The notes under the pieces were generated by a model. It was not told where the DNA came from and did not search any database. It worked only from the letters and a program-made list of their open reading frames with translations. From Podarcis raffonei (lineage: Eukaryota > Chordata > Lepidosauria > Squamata > Lacertidae): a DNA stretch of 64,000 bases. Below, piece by piece: positions 1 through 11,722 of the stretch (positions are counted from its first letter, which is position 1; each line of letters opens with the position of its first letter). A program made the position numbers and the translations under genes. The stretch is from the NCBI RefSeq assembly GCF_027172205.1, contig NC_070614.1, positions 45,952,501-46,016,500 on the forward strand. Reading direction: 5' to 3'.

Positions 1-2930
1 AATTTCCTTCAGAATGGATGCGTTTGATCTTCTTGCAGTCCATGGGACTCTCAAGAGTCTCCTCCAGCACCATAATTCAAAAGCATCAATTCTTTGGCGA
101 TCAGCCTTCTTTATGGTCCAGCTCTCACTTCCATACATCACTACCGGGAAAACCATGGCTTTAACTATACGAACCTTTGTTGGCAAGGTGATGTGTCTGC
201 TTTTTAAGATGCTGTCTAGGTTTGCCATCGCCTTTCTCCCAAGGAGCAGGCGTCTTTTAATTTCGTGACTGCTGTCACCATCTGCAGTGATCATGGAGCC
301 CAAGAAAGTAAAATCTCTCACTGCCTCCATTTCTTCCCCTTCTATTTGCCAGGAGGTGATGGGACCAGTGGCCATGATCTTCGTTTTTTTGATGTTGAGC
401 TTCAGACCATATTTTGTGCTCTCCTCTTTCACCCTCAATAAAAGGTTCTTTAATTTGTCCTCACTTTCTGCCATCAAGGTTGTGTCATCTGCATATCTGA
501 GGTTGTTGATATTTCTTCCGGCGATCTTAATTCCGGCTTGGGATTCATCCAGCCCAGCCTTTCGCATGATGAATTCTGCATATAAGTTAAATAAGCAGGG
601 AGAGAATATACAGCCTTGCCGTACTCCTTTCCCAATTTTGAACCAGTCAGTTGTTCCATATCCAGTTCTAACTGTAGCTTCTTGTCCCACATAGAGATTT
701 CTCAGGAGACAGATGAGGTGATCAGGCACTCCCATTTCTTTAAGAACTTGCCATAGTTTGCTGTGGTCGACACAGTCAAAGGCTTTTGCATAGTCAATGA
801 AGCAGAAGTAGATGTCTTTCTGGAACTCTCTAGCTTTCTCCATAATCCATGTTTGCAATTTGGTCTCTGGTTCCTCTGCCCTTCGAAATCCAGCTTGCAC
901 TTCTGGGAGTTCTCGGTCCACATACTGCTTAAGCCTGCCTTGTAGAATTTTAAGCATAACCTTGCTAGCGTGTGAAATGAGTGCAATTGTGCGGTAGTTG
1001 GAGCATTCTTTGGCACTGCCCTTCTTTGGGATTGGGATGTAGACTGATCTTCTCCAATCCTCTGGCCACTGCTGAGTTTTCCAAATTTGCTCGCATATTG
1101 AATGTAGCACCTTAACAGCATCATCGTTTAAAATTTTAAATAGTTCAGCTGGAATATCATCACTTCCACTGGCCTTGTTATTAGCAGTACTTTCTAAGGC
1201 CCATTTGACTTCACTCTCCAGGATGTCTGGCTCAAGGTCAGCAACCACATTACCTGGGGTGTACGAGACATCCATATCTTTCTGGTATAATTCCTCTGCG
1301 TATTCTTGCCACCTCTTCTTGATGTCTTCTGCTTCTGTTAGGTCCTTTCCACTTTTGCCCTTTATTATGGTAATCTTTGTACGAAATGTTCCTTTCATAT
1401 CTCCAATTTTCTTGAACAGATCTCTGGTTTTCCCCATTCTATTGTTTTCCTCTATTTCTTTGCATTGCTCATTTAAGAAGGCCTTCTTGTCTCTCCTTGC
1501 TATTTTTTGGAAATTTGCATTCAATTTCCTGTATCTTTCACTATCTCCCTAGCATTTTGCTTGCCTTCTCTCCCCCGCTATTTGTAAGGCCTTGTTGGAC
1601 AGCCACTTTGCTTTCTTGCATTTCCTTTTCATTGGGATGGTTTTAGTTGCTGCCTCCTGTATAATGTTATGAGGCTCCATCCATAGTTCTTCAGGCACTC
1701 TGTCCAGCAAATCTAAATCCTTAAACCTCTTCCTCACTTCCACTGTGTACTCATAAGGGATTTGACTTAGATTGTATCTTACCGGCCCAGTGGTTTTTCC
1801 TACTTTCTTCAGTTTAAGCTTGAATTTTGCTATAAGAAGCTGATTATCTGAGCCACAGTCAGCTCCAGGTCTTGTTTTTGCTGACTGTATAGAGCTTCTC
1901 CATCTTTGGCTGCAGAGAATCTAATCAATCTGATTTCGATGCTGCCCATCTGGTGATGTCCATGTGTAGAGTCGTCTCTTGTGTTGTTGGAAAAGAGTGT
2001 TTGTGATGACCAGCTTGTTCTCTTGGCAGAACTCTATTAGCCTTTGCCCTGCTTCGTTTTGAACTCCAAGGCCAAACTTGCCAGTTGTTCCTTATATCTC
2101 TTGACTCCCTACTTTAGCATTCCAATCCCCTGTAATGAGAATAACATCCTTCTTTGGTGTCATTTCTATAAGGTGTTGTAAGTCTTCATAGAATTGGTCA
2201 ATTTCAGTTTCTTCAGCACCAGTGGTTGGTGCATAAACTTGAATTACTGTGATGTTAAAAGGTCTGCCTTGGATTCGTATCGAGATCATTCTATCATTTT
2301 TGAGATTGCATCCCAGTACAGCTTTCGGCACTCTTTTGTTGACTATGAGGGCCACTCCATTTCTTTTACAGGATTCTTGCCCACAGTAGTAGATATGATG
2401 GTCATCCGAACTGAATTCGCCCATTCCCGTCCATTTTAGTTCACTGATGCCCAGGATGTCAATATTTATTCTTGCCATCTCATTTTTGACCACATCCAAC
2501 TTACCAAGGTTCATGGTTCTTACATTCCAGGTTCCTATGCAATATTTTTCTTTACAGCATTGGACTTTCCTTTCGCTTCCAGGCATATCCGCAACTGAGC
2601 GTCCTTTCGGCTTTGGCCCAGCCGCTTCATCAGCTCTGGATCTACTTGTACTTGTCCGCTGCTCTTCCTCAGTAGCACGTTGGACGCCTTCCGACCTGAG
2701 GGGCTCATCTTCCAGCGTCATAACTTTTATATGCCTGTTGCCTTTGTCCATGGAGTTTTCTTGGCAGGGATACTGGAGTGGTTTGCCAGTTCCTGCTCCA
2801 GGTGGATCACGTTTGGTCAAACTCTCCACTATGACCTGTCCATCTTGGGTGGCCCTGCACGGCATAGCTCATAGCTTCTCTGAGTTATTCAAGCCCCTTC
2901 GCCACGGCAAGGCAGTGATCCATGAAGGGG
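1..2930 (-). mobile_element. BovB (RTE clade) LINE, long but decayed copy, cut by window start
   Basis: This is a non-LTR retrotransposon read on the minus strand. The best open stretch (2865..2092) encodes the apurinic-type endonuclease domain, with the motifs GTWNVRTMN, DILGISELKWTGMGEF, VYAPTTGAEETE and ITGDWNAKVGSQ, all characteristic of BovB. Further downstream on the minus strand, pieces of linker and reverse transcriptase appear in shifting frames (1743..1549, 1124..702, 692..474), so the ORF has several frameshifts and stops and cannot make a working protein. The far right end (about 2930..2870) looks like the normal BovB 5' leader, so the copy is not 5'-truncated; its 3' end lies beyond position 1. 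BovB is common in squamates and known for horizontal transfer between vertebrates. It lies against an L1 fragment and may have inserted into it. Confidence 0.93.
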
Positions 2931-3738
2931 ATTCTTGACATTAGTATCTAACAACTCTGTTTCCAATTTGTTTTTTTCTGTTGCAAAACCATTTCTCTTA
3001 TCAATCTTAAATAATTCATTAATTTGATAATATTGAAGCCAATTCACTTTATCCTTAATTTGTTCAAACGGTTTTACATTTAAATCCTTCACAATCTTCT
3101 AACAGTAAATCTGAATACCCCAACCACTTATTTTCCATATTTAGCTCTTTGGCGGCCTGTGCTTCCATTGGTGAAATCCATTTAGGTGTTTTTCGTACCA
3201 GGAGATCCTTATATCTGTTCCATACATTATAAAGCTCTTTTCTAATTATATGATTCTTAAAACCACTATGGGCCTTTATCTTATCATACCATAAATATGC
3301 ATGCCAACCAAATTGATTGTCCAGTCCCTCCAAATACAAAATATCTTCATTATCTAGTTTAATCCAATCTTTAATCCAGCAGAAGGCCGCAGCTTCCAAA
3401 TATATCTTCAAGTCAGGCAGGGGAAAACCCCCTCTTGCTTTTACATCTGTAAGTAGTTTATATTTAATTCTAGGTTCCCCTCCTGCCAGATAAATTTAGA
3501 CAACGCCTTCCGCCATTCTTTAAAGCATTTAACATTATCAATGATAGGTAGGGTTTGAAACAAAAGCAACATTTTCGGCAATACATTCATCTTGACCACC
3601 GATATTCGGCCCATAAGTGAACATTTTAAATTTGACCATATCTCTAAATCTCTTTTTATTTCATTCCATACTTTTTCATAGTTATCCTTATATAAATTCA
3701 AATTCTTTGCTGTTAAATTCACACCCAAATTACAATAT
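2931..3738 (-). mobile_element. L1 LINE fragment (ORF2 C-terminal half)
   Basis: Minus-strand translations at 3728..3441, 3411..3064 and 3092..2935 follow the end of an L1 reverse transcriptase and the region after it (SLMGRISVVKMNVLPKM, then KALSKFIWQ). The last residues (KLETELLD) match the L1 copy at 13245..14281, but here the match stops at the BovB 5' end. In the other copy the protein goes on for a further 200 or so residues, so the missing L1 3' part may lie on the far side of the BovB, outside the window. The right edge abuts intron 4 sequence of the leftmost V2R gene. Frames are broken and the copy is inactive. Confidence 0.85.
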
Positions 3739-4412
3739 CAATTTTCCAATATCAGATGCTTTAACAGTTGCTGCTCTAAGCATCATACAAACTTAAGAAG
3801 ATTGCACTATTAATGCCTGGACCATCCAACCTTACAGCAGTGTTAGAGTGCAGTGTAATTTCACCCCTGGCTTTGCCTTCTGATGGAGTCACCACTTAAC
3901 TGCATTTGCTTCCAGGAGTTCACATGGTGTTCTTATGTGGTGGCTGAAGGAGGCAGGAATTTAGCGTACCCCATGATAGTGGTTCTGCTCCTACTTGCAG
4001 GGTCACAACAAGAAACTACTACTAGGAAATAATTGAAATACCTTCGGATTGTAGTGCCCTGTTAGACCCCATTCTGTCTCCTATGGTATTATCATCTATA
4101 TGAAAACTTTAGGAATAATATCCTAGGATGGTGTCATCTGTATGCTGATGATGTTCTACCTTTCCATTCAATTGGAATGAGAGGAGGTGGTAAAGGTGCT
4201 AGACAGGTGTCTGCAGACAGTGATGGAAGGGATGGGGGCTGAATCCATATCAGAGAGAAATGCTTTGGGTGGGTGGTTCCTATGTCACACCTGTTCTGGG
4301 AGAGGTTGCTTTCCCTTTGAAGTAAGAGGTCTATGATGTTGGGATACTGCCAGGGAGGAAAGTCCATCATAGCCCCCAAGCCGGCTGCCGGACGATCCAT
4401 CGACCTCCCGTA
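3739..4412 (-). other. Intron 4 remnant of the left V2R copy
   Basis: This stretch aligns by eye with intron 4 of the other two V2R genes (about 12430..13050 and 25340..25700), including a shared tract near 3770..3830 that also lies at 12470..12530. In the middle gene that tract sits just upstream (in the gene's sense) of exon 5, so exon 5 of this copy would be expected within about 100 bases to the left. The L1 fragment is there instead. No exon 5 or exon 6 sequence is seen anywhere to the left within the window. Confidence 0.6.
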
Positions 4413-4490
4413 GAGCTCTCCATATTCATTTAATGCAATTTGATCCCCAGCACTGTTGTTGAATGAGATTCTCTGCAGGAATGAGTGGAG
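4413..4490 (-). pseudogene. V2R left copy, truncated exon 4
   Basis: Only 78 of the expected 228 bases are present ([20 protein letters not shown], then NEYGEL). The acceptor (CTTAG) is intact; the exon's 3' end and donor are gone. The other copies continue with [15 protein letters not shown]. Confidence 0.8.
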
Positions 4491-4846
4491 CTAAGAGGAA
4501 GAGCATAAAAAGGTCTATAAAGCATTCGAATAGACAGATTAAGATTGTTGAATAGCTTTCCTAGACAGAATTAATGCCTTTTCCTCTAGAAGTTGAATAC
4601 TTCAGTTCACAATGGAGAGGAGGAGGGAGAAAACAGAGTCTAGAGACAGTGCTCACACAGTTGCTAGCCTCTTCTGGTGACCTACCAGTGAGGCCAGGTT
4701 CGGCTTCAGGGGCCAGAAACCCCTGGCAGTGGGTAGACAGGGAACGATGGGGTCTTCCAGGACATGCCCAAGCACTGGCAGCCACTCAAATGCAGAAGCC
4801 AGTGACTGGCGTGTGGGTTCTGGTTGTGCTACCTCAGAATTATGTA

Positions 4847-5081
4847 AACTGGGGCATAGGCCCCCGGCCTCCATCCTTGAACCACTGGTTAACTGGACAG
4901 GTAAGAGCGACAAAGAGAATTGCAGAAGGATGTGGATAAAAAATGGAGGGGTTTTGTAGTGGATGTGGATAAAAAATGGAGGGGTTTTGTAAACTGGGGC
5001 ACGGGCCCCTGGCCTCCATCCTTACACCACTGGGTAACTGGACAGGTAAGAGAGACAGAGAGAATCGCGGAGGGATGTGGT
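4847..5081. repeat. Imperfect tandem duplication in intron 3 of the left V2R
   Basis: A segment of about 89 bases at 4847..4935 recurs at 4991..5079 (period about 144), with scattered substitutions. Between them a unit of about 33 bases containing GGATGTGGATAAAAAATGG occurs twice (4930..4990). A related single copy lies at about 16137..16200 in intron 3 of the middle gene. Confidence 0.75.
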
Positions 5082-5317
5082 TGGCACAGCTTCAGTTACA
5101 TGTAGTTGTTGGTAGTCTGTTGCTTATGAAAGGCTATGTCATCTAAAGTCTGTTTAGTATCATTATAGGAAATATTCTAATTCCCATTTTTGATACAATT
5201 ACTACAGATTTATTTCTTAATTTCTTAAGTTTTATTCTTTTTTTTCTTTACTGATAAGTAAATGCCTACTTACAAAATGTACCAATGCAGTGAAAGCTTT
5301 GTAACAGAGAACAATAC

Positions 5318-6184
5318 CTGCCAAGGATCTGCATAGCGAGGAGAGAGTTTTCCCTTAGCATCTCTTCTCTTGCGGATGGCTCCAGCCAAGTGCATGTTAT
5401 TTAAGGCATGTGCTAAAGCATAGACAGCATTATAAATACTGTAGCTGTGGCCAGTCATGCTCATTTCAAAAAATGGTGCAGGGAGGCTCTCCAGCATCTC
5501 CTCTCCAGTACAAATGTTATCACTGAATGTTGAGTGAGTGGAGTTTGAAAGTGAACAACCGAATGCATCTTCCCAGAAATCTTGGATAAAACCATCTGTC
5601 TCTGTGCAATGAGGATATATACGCCGAAGAAACTCTTTAAAGTTGTGAATCTCCTTGAAGTGAATTGCAAAGGAGATAGCACCATGGAACATTCGTATAT
5701 TAACAGTCAATTTTTGAAGGGTATATAATATGAAATCAATTTGGGTAGTTGTAATCCATACTTTTCCTTCACGTGACTTCTTTTGAGGAAATAGTAGCTG
5801 AGAAAACTCCATTGTGCTTAAAGCCGTGGACAACCATATAATAAATCTACTTTCTCCGTATACAAGAACTGCATTGCTTTTGCTGTTTGCTGTTTGCTTT
5901 ATGTTCACCATATTTAGTAAGTTAGTTTTATAATGTATATTGTGTTTAATTCTTTCTGTGAATGCTGAACAGATTCCATTCTTGAAAAGCATTGGCTCAA
6001 TGTTCTGCAAGAAACGTTCTCCAGCTTCATTAGCTGGAGTCATGAGCCCAACCCATTTCCATCTGAAATGCAGAAGTAACTGGATAATTCCCTGATACTG
6101 AAGGTCTTCATTGGGGACCATGCGGTAAAAGGAAGGGAACTTGGTTCCATCATTTATGGCTGGTTCAAATGAACCGTATGAAAT
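5318..6184 (-). CDS. V2R left copy, exon 3
   Basis: An 867-base exon (289 codons, phase 0) between a TTTTTCCAG acceptor and a CAG|GTATTG donor. It encodes the bulk of the Venus-flytrap domain, starting [20 protein letters not shown] and ending ADPWQ, as V2R exon 3 does. Open throughout. Confidence 0.87.
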
Positions 6185-6255
6185 CTGGAAAAAGCAAAAG
6201 CCAGACATTTCCAAGTGGAAACAAGAAATCATGATATTCCAAAAAATTTTTATAT

Positions 6256-6285
6256 AAACACACACACACACAGACACACACACTG
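6256..6285. repeat. (CA)n microsatellite
   Basis: A run of CA dinucleotides with one interruption, in intron 2 of the left V2R copy just upstream of exon 3. Confidence 0.9.
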
Positions 6286-7198
6286 AATATATATCCCCAA
6301 GGTACCAAATTACATAGAAAAACAGATATAATTTTGCTCTTGGTTTCTGTAGATATTTATTGTTATTATTATGGCATCATCACAGCTTTATACTTGTATA
6401 CACTGATTGTCTCCAAGTAGAGAGGAGCATGGATCATTACTCATGTTAAGTGAATGATTCAACAAGACTCCAAACTGGAGGTAGATCATGGACTTTTGCT
6501 ATGTGATCTTTATAGAATTGTAGAGAGAGGTTGATTCTCTATCTTCTAAGAACTCTTTCAGGAAGATTTCCTGGGAAATTCTGAAGAGCTCCATAAGATT
6601 ATGTATGTTATTGTTCTCTGAGCACAATAAACCACATCATTAAAAAAAATCAGTAAAGTGCAAAATAACATACCGGCACTAGTTAATACAATGAAATCCA
6701 ACAATGAAGTAGAACAGCACAATGCTGACACCACTATGTATATAACTCTCTGAAATCACAGATGACAATTGCCAGAAGAATAGCAAGAAAACAGTGTTTT
6801 CAATTAGCGTCTGAAAGTGAACAATGTTGATTAACATACTTTGGGAAAGGACTATCTTGATTTTTGAGGAACATTGTTTAGTGAATGAGTCCTGAGTTAT
6901 TCATACCTTTGAAGCCATTGTCAATGTCATATATTGAGTAGCTCACAGGAAACCACTGCAGTGCTTTCAGGATTGATATATATGAAGCCATCTAGGTGCT
7001 TCCTTTACAAACCTGGCAGCTTTGCAGAAATCTTCTATTATATCTATTAAACACAAATTGCCCTTCTTACACACATTGTTGGATATGCATATTATGCCCC
7101 CTTTACTTTGTCTATTTCCCCACTCCATATGTATGAATCAGTAGATTCCTAAAGCAAGGACAGCATGAAATCTCTGTTTTCCAAAATCCATATTCTAC

Positions 7199-7490
7199 CT
7201 GTGGAATCTTGAAAGGACCTAAGACGTTTGCCATGCACCAGGAGGTATCAGAGCTGAGTCCCCCAATGACTCCTATGACATTTTTCTGGATGCCACACCT
7301 GTAGTTGGGAACAAAGTGATGTGATTTAAAGAGCAGGTCCAGAGTGTTTCGGTAGGTCATCTTTGAATCATAATAGCTATCATAGATGTGGAAGCCAAGA
7401 GAGACATTGGGCAACATCCTGGGATTCTCGTTGATCTCATCGACAGCAAAGACCAAGGCCAGGATTTGCTGGTAGAACTTTGTCAACACC
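7199..7490 (-). CDS. V2R left copy, exon 2
   Basis: A 292-base exon, the same length as in the other two copies. It begins after a CAG acceptor and ends CCACAG|GTAGAA. It encodes the first part of the ANF-receptor (Venus-flytrap) domain, with [15 protein letters not shown] and [13 protein letters not shown]. No stop inside. Confidence 0.85.
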
Positions 7491-8002
7491 CTGCAAATGA
7501 AGTTTGAGTGGGGAAATTAATCATAATCTAGGTATGAGAGACTCACCTGCCTGCCTATATAAAGGACAAAGCCAGCAAAGTTTATTTACTTAATAGGCAG
7601 TCTCATAATACTGTGTTATTAAAAATGATGTTGTACATTTCTTCGATATCTTCAGCATCCCATGTTTGTTTTCACCAGCTTGAAAATTTGGGTATCATCA
7701 ACAAAGTTGAGTACAACACTTTTGGCTATATGTTTCTCATAGATTTTTAAGCCCTCTCTTTTCTCTTTCTCCTACTCTCTTTTCTGTCTGTCTTTACAGA
7801 TTTGGTTTTTTTGTTTTTTTGTTTTTAAAAAGCTTAATGTTCTTGACACTTGACATAGCCTATGTGTTCAGAGATTTCTGATAAAATCTCCTCACTGATT
7901 AAGAAAAAAAATAAAGTTCTAAAGCTATATTTATTATTTTATTTTCAGTCACATACAGCATATAATGAATAGATAAATTAATGCTAATTACCGGTTACTT
8001 AC

Positions 8003-8238
8003 AGTGGGGTATCAATGAAGACCTGGGAAGGATGTTTCTTGAAGGATAATTTGGGGACTATGTAATAGATATGAGATGCCATTGCACCAATGACCAGGTC
8101 ACCTGGCTCATACCACTCGTGGGGAACATGAACAGGATTATTAGTTGTGCATTTAGCACTTTGTCCTTGGGACACTATATTGGGGAGCAGCAGAAGCAGC
8201 AGGAGCAACATCCTGATGGCAAATACCCTTGTGTGCAT
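8003..8238 (-). CDS. V2R left copy, exon 1
   Basis: Encodes the signal peptide (a run of leucines from the Met at 8211) and the N-terminal motif [17 protein letters not shown]. The donor reads ACT|GTAAGT. The split codon joins exon 2 to give TPLVLTKF. An upstream in-frame Met at 8238 begins MHTRVFAIRM, which resembles [10 protein letters not shown] in the middle copy. Confidence 0.8.
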
Positions 8239-8339
8239 GGACTCCCCTGCTTCTCTCGACAGTATTATTCCTCTCCTCCACCTGATCTGAACAAGACAAA
8301 TTGGGTGGCATCTGATTCTGTCAATTTGGCACTTTGAGG

Positions 8340-8650
8340 GACATGTATCCACCTTATTGTCAAAAACAAAATGCCTTGGATGCCAAACAAGATACAGTGA
8401 TTTGATAAGAAAGAGGGAAACTGATAACTGATAAGTAACAGAGCCCTGCCTAGTTGTCTATGGAGCACTGAGGAGCTTATGATCAGTTCAGGGTTACTTG
8501 TTGATTCTTTTTCCCCACTGTGGCATTTGGAGGTTCAGTCAGGTGGATTGATTATTGTAATTTGAGTAATGATAGGGGAGAGAATCACTTGTGCAGTGTT
8601 CTTGGATTCTATGGTGCATCAGCAGTAGGGGAACTGCCAAAATATTACTA
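8340..8650 (-). promoter_or_regulatory. Conserved upstream block, left V2R copy
   Basis: The stretch upstream of exon 1 is closely repeated before the other two V2R genes (about 19980..20330 and 30000..30310 with 30455..30480). Shared features include the start-proximal tract with GATACAGTGATTTGATA, an AT-rich core with TTGATTATTGTAATTT, and a distal tract with AGCAGTAGGGGAACTGCC. This could be the vomeronasal promoter, or simply duplicated flank that has not yet diverged; no core promoter element was assigned. Confidence 0.4.
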
Positions 8651-9389
8651 TTATATCTTTTAAATATATATTTTTTGATTTACCAATATTGTTCCAATAG
8701 CAGCCTCATTATAACGATACCAATTTTATCCAGTTAATGCATTTATGGATGCCAATTATTCAAATGTCAAATTATATAATTTAATTTAATTGGGCCTCTT
8801 GAATGCTAAATTTGATAGCTTCATTCTTCTACATTATTTCTGCATTTCACTATGCTACTAATTTCCATTGCATTCCATGCACATATAATCATTTCTTAGA
8901 TAACAGCTACAGTCTTGTGATTTCTATTTGTGTTGGTATAGTTGGTAATTTATAAAGTTTCAAGTGAGGAACTCTAAGTGTAATCCTTATTCTTTCCTGC
9001 GTGTGACAATTTCCCCCTATGATGTTTTCCCATCCATGTATGGTTCTGTATCCTTCATTCCTACAGCTGTTGATGGTTCCCATCATGGGTTGTGAGAAGC
9101 GGTTATCCCACAGTTTCTAAAAGTCACTGCATCACTGTATCCACTGATTTGGCTTCCAGAAAAAAGGAGTGTTCACCATTTTTCCAGCATAGGAAGAATG
9201 GTTAAATCCAGACTGCAGATAGTTAATCCAAAAGGATTTATTCCTGCAGCTAGTAGACAGGATGCTGGGTCTGCCAATGTAATTATATTTGTCACATCAA
9301 AAAAATCATAGGCAAGGAATGAACCTACAAGGACAACAGGATATCTAGAGTTGAGCTGGCCCCATCCTTTTCCCCGCTTCCTCACTTTT
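8651..9389. other. Intergenic, no recognised gene
   Basis: AT-rich sequence between the left V2R 5' end and the middle V2R 3' end. I see no gene, RNA or repeat that I can name. Confidence 0.5.
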
Positions 9390-9682
9390 AGTTCTATAAT
9401 TCATTTAATGTGTCAACATGAATACAAGTTATCAGTTTTTCAGTTGTTGTATAAGGGATTATTATTTTGACCAGAATGTAATAGAAATTAATAAGATTTT
9501 GGAATGCAGAGATAAAGAAATTCATCGAACCATCACTTCTAGCATGGGGGTGGAAACCTAAATTATATGATTCGGTATTTGAATGATTAGTATTAGTATT
9601 ATAATTTGGTATAGCTTTAATGAGGAGATTTTTGGATGGTAATTGATAATTAATAAAAGTTATTATAAAAGAAAATAACATA
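9390..9682 (+). mobile_element. Possible L1 3' UTR remnant
   Basis: An AT-rich tract ending with AATTAATAAAAGTTATTATA followed by A-rich sequence, which resembles the 3' end of reptilian L1 elements. No coding portion is attached. Tentative. Confidence 0.3.
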
Positions 9683-10820
9683 AATAGGCTTTAGAATCAC
9701 CTTTGGAAACAACACATCTGTATTCTCTGAAGCCATTGGGCTTACTTGAGATACTCTCTGCACCAACCTTTCCATCTAGTTAGAAATGTAATTCAGAAAA
9801 GTAAAGGCTCGTCCTATTAGTGTTAGTAATATCCAATGTGTTTTCCTCCAAATATTGTTGCATATCTCTGCTCCTTTTCTTTGTTAAAACTATTTTTTTT
9901 AAAAAAGGGAAATGGCTGTTTTAAACTTCTCCTTCTTCTATTCCTCAGCTGCCTTGTAGGTGAGAGATAAAGAATGTAGAGCCCTCAACAATTTCACAAT
10001 GTATTTTGCTTCTGGTACCCTCTGTGGTCTTCAAGATGAATTTGCATATTAAATTATGTAATTGAAAAGAGACTTTTTATTAACAATCAAACATCCATAT
10101 ATGTACAAAATCCATCAAATGAATTTAACCATTTCTAAATCAAAAGGCTGACAGTTTTGCTATTAAGATTCCATTTGCTGTAAAGGTACAGTAATACATA
10201 TCAGGGTGTATAGAGTGTTAGGGAAGGGGTAGTAACTCTAGTGGGGGGAAAGTCATGCCTCTTCTGGGGTAGTTTGCCTTCCTCTGATCCCCACCCTGCA
10301 CTCAGCTGTCATCTGTGGCTCCTAGAAGCTGTCAGCATTCAACAGCAGCAACTCCCCACCCCAGAAAATACAACTGGCTGCGTAAACCAGGTGAGGGCAG
10401 CCAATGGGCCTCAAATCCTCAGTGAGTTGGGGAATTTCTCTGCATACAAAGACAGGATCAGACTGAGTGAGTGGATGAGAGCAATAGCAGGTCCAATGCT
10501 CAAAAAGGTGGCTATTACAGGTGCTGTAGAGGGAAATGAGGGGCAGATGGGTCTCGTAAACCTAGGAAGGGAGCCCACCTAGGAGAAGGAAACTTTGAAC
10601 GTAAACCTCCACCGCTTTACAGCATTACTCATTTGTAAAAAAGGCTTTGGGAGTAGAACCTGAGGAAAAATCTGTACCCATTGCCTTTCAGACATATTTG
10701 GCAAACAAAAAAGTTGAGAAGCAAACTCTACACATATCCAGAGTAGGGACCTGGAAAGTGATACCAGCTAGCAAGCCCATGTATTTTAGGACCCAACAGA
10801 GCCACAAATTCCACTGTCAT
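9683..10820. other. Intergenic and 3' flank of the middle V2R
   Basis: No convincing gene. An open frame at 10241..10582 has no recognisable domain and low-complexity composition. The last 100 or so bases before 10821 match the corresponding 3' flank of the right V2R (about 23740..23826), so they are probably 3' UTR. Confidence 0.5.
10076..10081 (-). terminator. Candidate polyadenylation signal, middle V2R
   Basis: AATAAA on the minus strand about 740 bases past the stop codon. The right V2R has AATAAAAAG in a comparable place (23040..23045). The shared position supports use as a poly(A) signal, but the hexamer is common in AT-rich DNA. Confidence 0.3.
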
Positions 10821-11722
10821 TTATACCTTTCTCTGTGTTAGCTGCTCTTTGTTGTTCAGGTCAGGCCTCACCACAATTATGTAGCATTTAGGGGAGAAAA
10901 TGCAACCCAGCAACCCAGCACCAGAAGCAAAGATGGAGAAGATCTCCACAGCCACCATGTATTTACCTCTGGTGCTCAGGTAGGTTGGAATGAAGGAGAG
11001 CCAAACACTGCAGAAGACCAGGATGCTGAAGGTGATGAACTTGGCTTCGTTGAAAGTGTCAGGCAACTTCCTGGCTAGGAAGGCCACCGTGAAGCTGATA
11101 GTGGCCAGGAAGCCCATGTAGCCCAAAACACAATAGAACATGGAGACTGACCCTTCATTACAAAGAAATATGATTTCTTCAGGCATTGCGTGCATGTCCA
11201 CATCTGGGAATGGGGGAGAGGTTGCCAGCCAGAGGACACAGATTCCTATTTGAACAATGGAGCAGGAAAAAACAATGGAATAAGCCAGTTCTTTGCCTAC
11301 CCATTTCCTCATACTGGATCCTGGTTTGGTAGCCATGAATGCCAAAACCACCAGTATAGTTTTGGCTAAGATGCTGGAGAGGGCCACAGAGAAGACAATG
11401 CCAAAAGCAGTTTGTCGGAGAAGGCAAGTCACCATATTAGGTTTTCCGAGAAACAACAAAGAAGAGAGGAAACACAAGAGGAGGGAGATAAGGAGACCAT
11501 AGGTGAGGCTTCGGTTGTTGGCTTTGACTATGGCTGTATCGCGATGCTTAATGAAGATGCCAAACACCAGGATTGTGATGAGAGAGAATAAAAGTGCGAA
11601 AAAAGTTGAAACAATGGCCAAGTTTTCATCAAAGGCTAGGAAGTTTGGAATCTTAGGAATGCATAGATCCTGGCCGCTGTTTGGATATTGATCTGCTGGG
11701 CAACTGACACATGTATCTATGT
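10821..11722 (-). CDS. V2R middle copy, exon 6 (seven-helix domain)
   Basis: A 902-base terminal exon, acceptor TTTTCAG at 11724/11723 and stop TAA at 10823..10821. It encodes the last cysteines ([12 protein letters not shown]), the seven transmembrane helices and a short tail. Motifs seen: [59 protein letters not shown]. Confidence 0.92.

Larger units (their letters stand above)
4413..8238 (-). pseudogene. V2R vomeronasal receptor, left copy, probably broken
   Basis: This is a class C GPCR of the vomeronasal type-2 family. Exons 1 (8238..8003), 2 (7490..7199) and 3 (6184..5318) are open, with proper acceptors and donors and the same phases as the two intact copies. They encode a signal peptide and most of the Venus-flytrap ligand-binding domain. 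Exon 4 starts normally at 4490 after an AG, but homology stops after codon 26 (motif LNEYGEL at 4413). The last two thirds of the exon and its donor are absent and the sequence jumps into intron 4. Exon 5 (cysteine-rich) and exon 6 (seven-helix domain) are not in the window, where an L1 fragment and a BovB follow. A receptor cannot be made from what is visible. The start could be 8238 or 8211; the middle gene keeps both methionines. Exons beyond position 1 cannot be excluded, but would not restore exon 4. Confidence 0.75.

Noticed and set aside
14-1552. Plus-strand frames at the left end
   Set aside because: They are antisense to BovB coding sequence, which is recognisable on the minus strand.
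10241-10582. A 113-codon plus-strand open frame
   Set aside because: No domain, no homology recognised, biased composition, in the 3' flank of a V2R.
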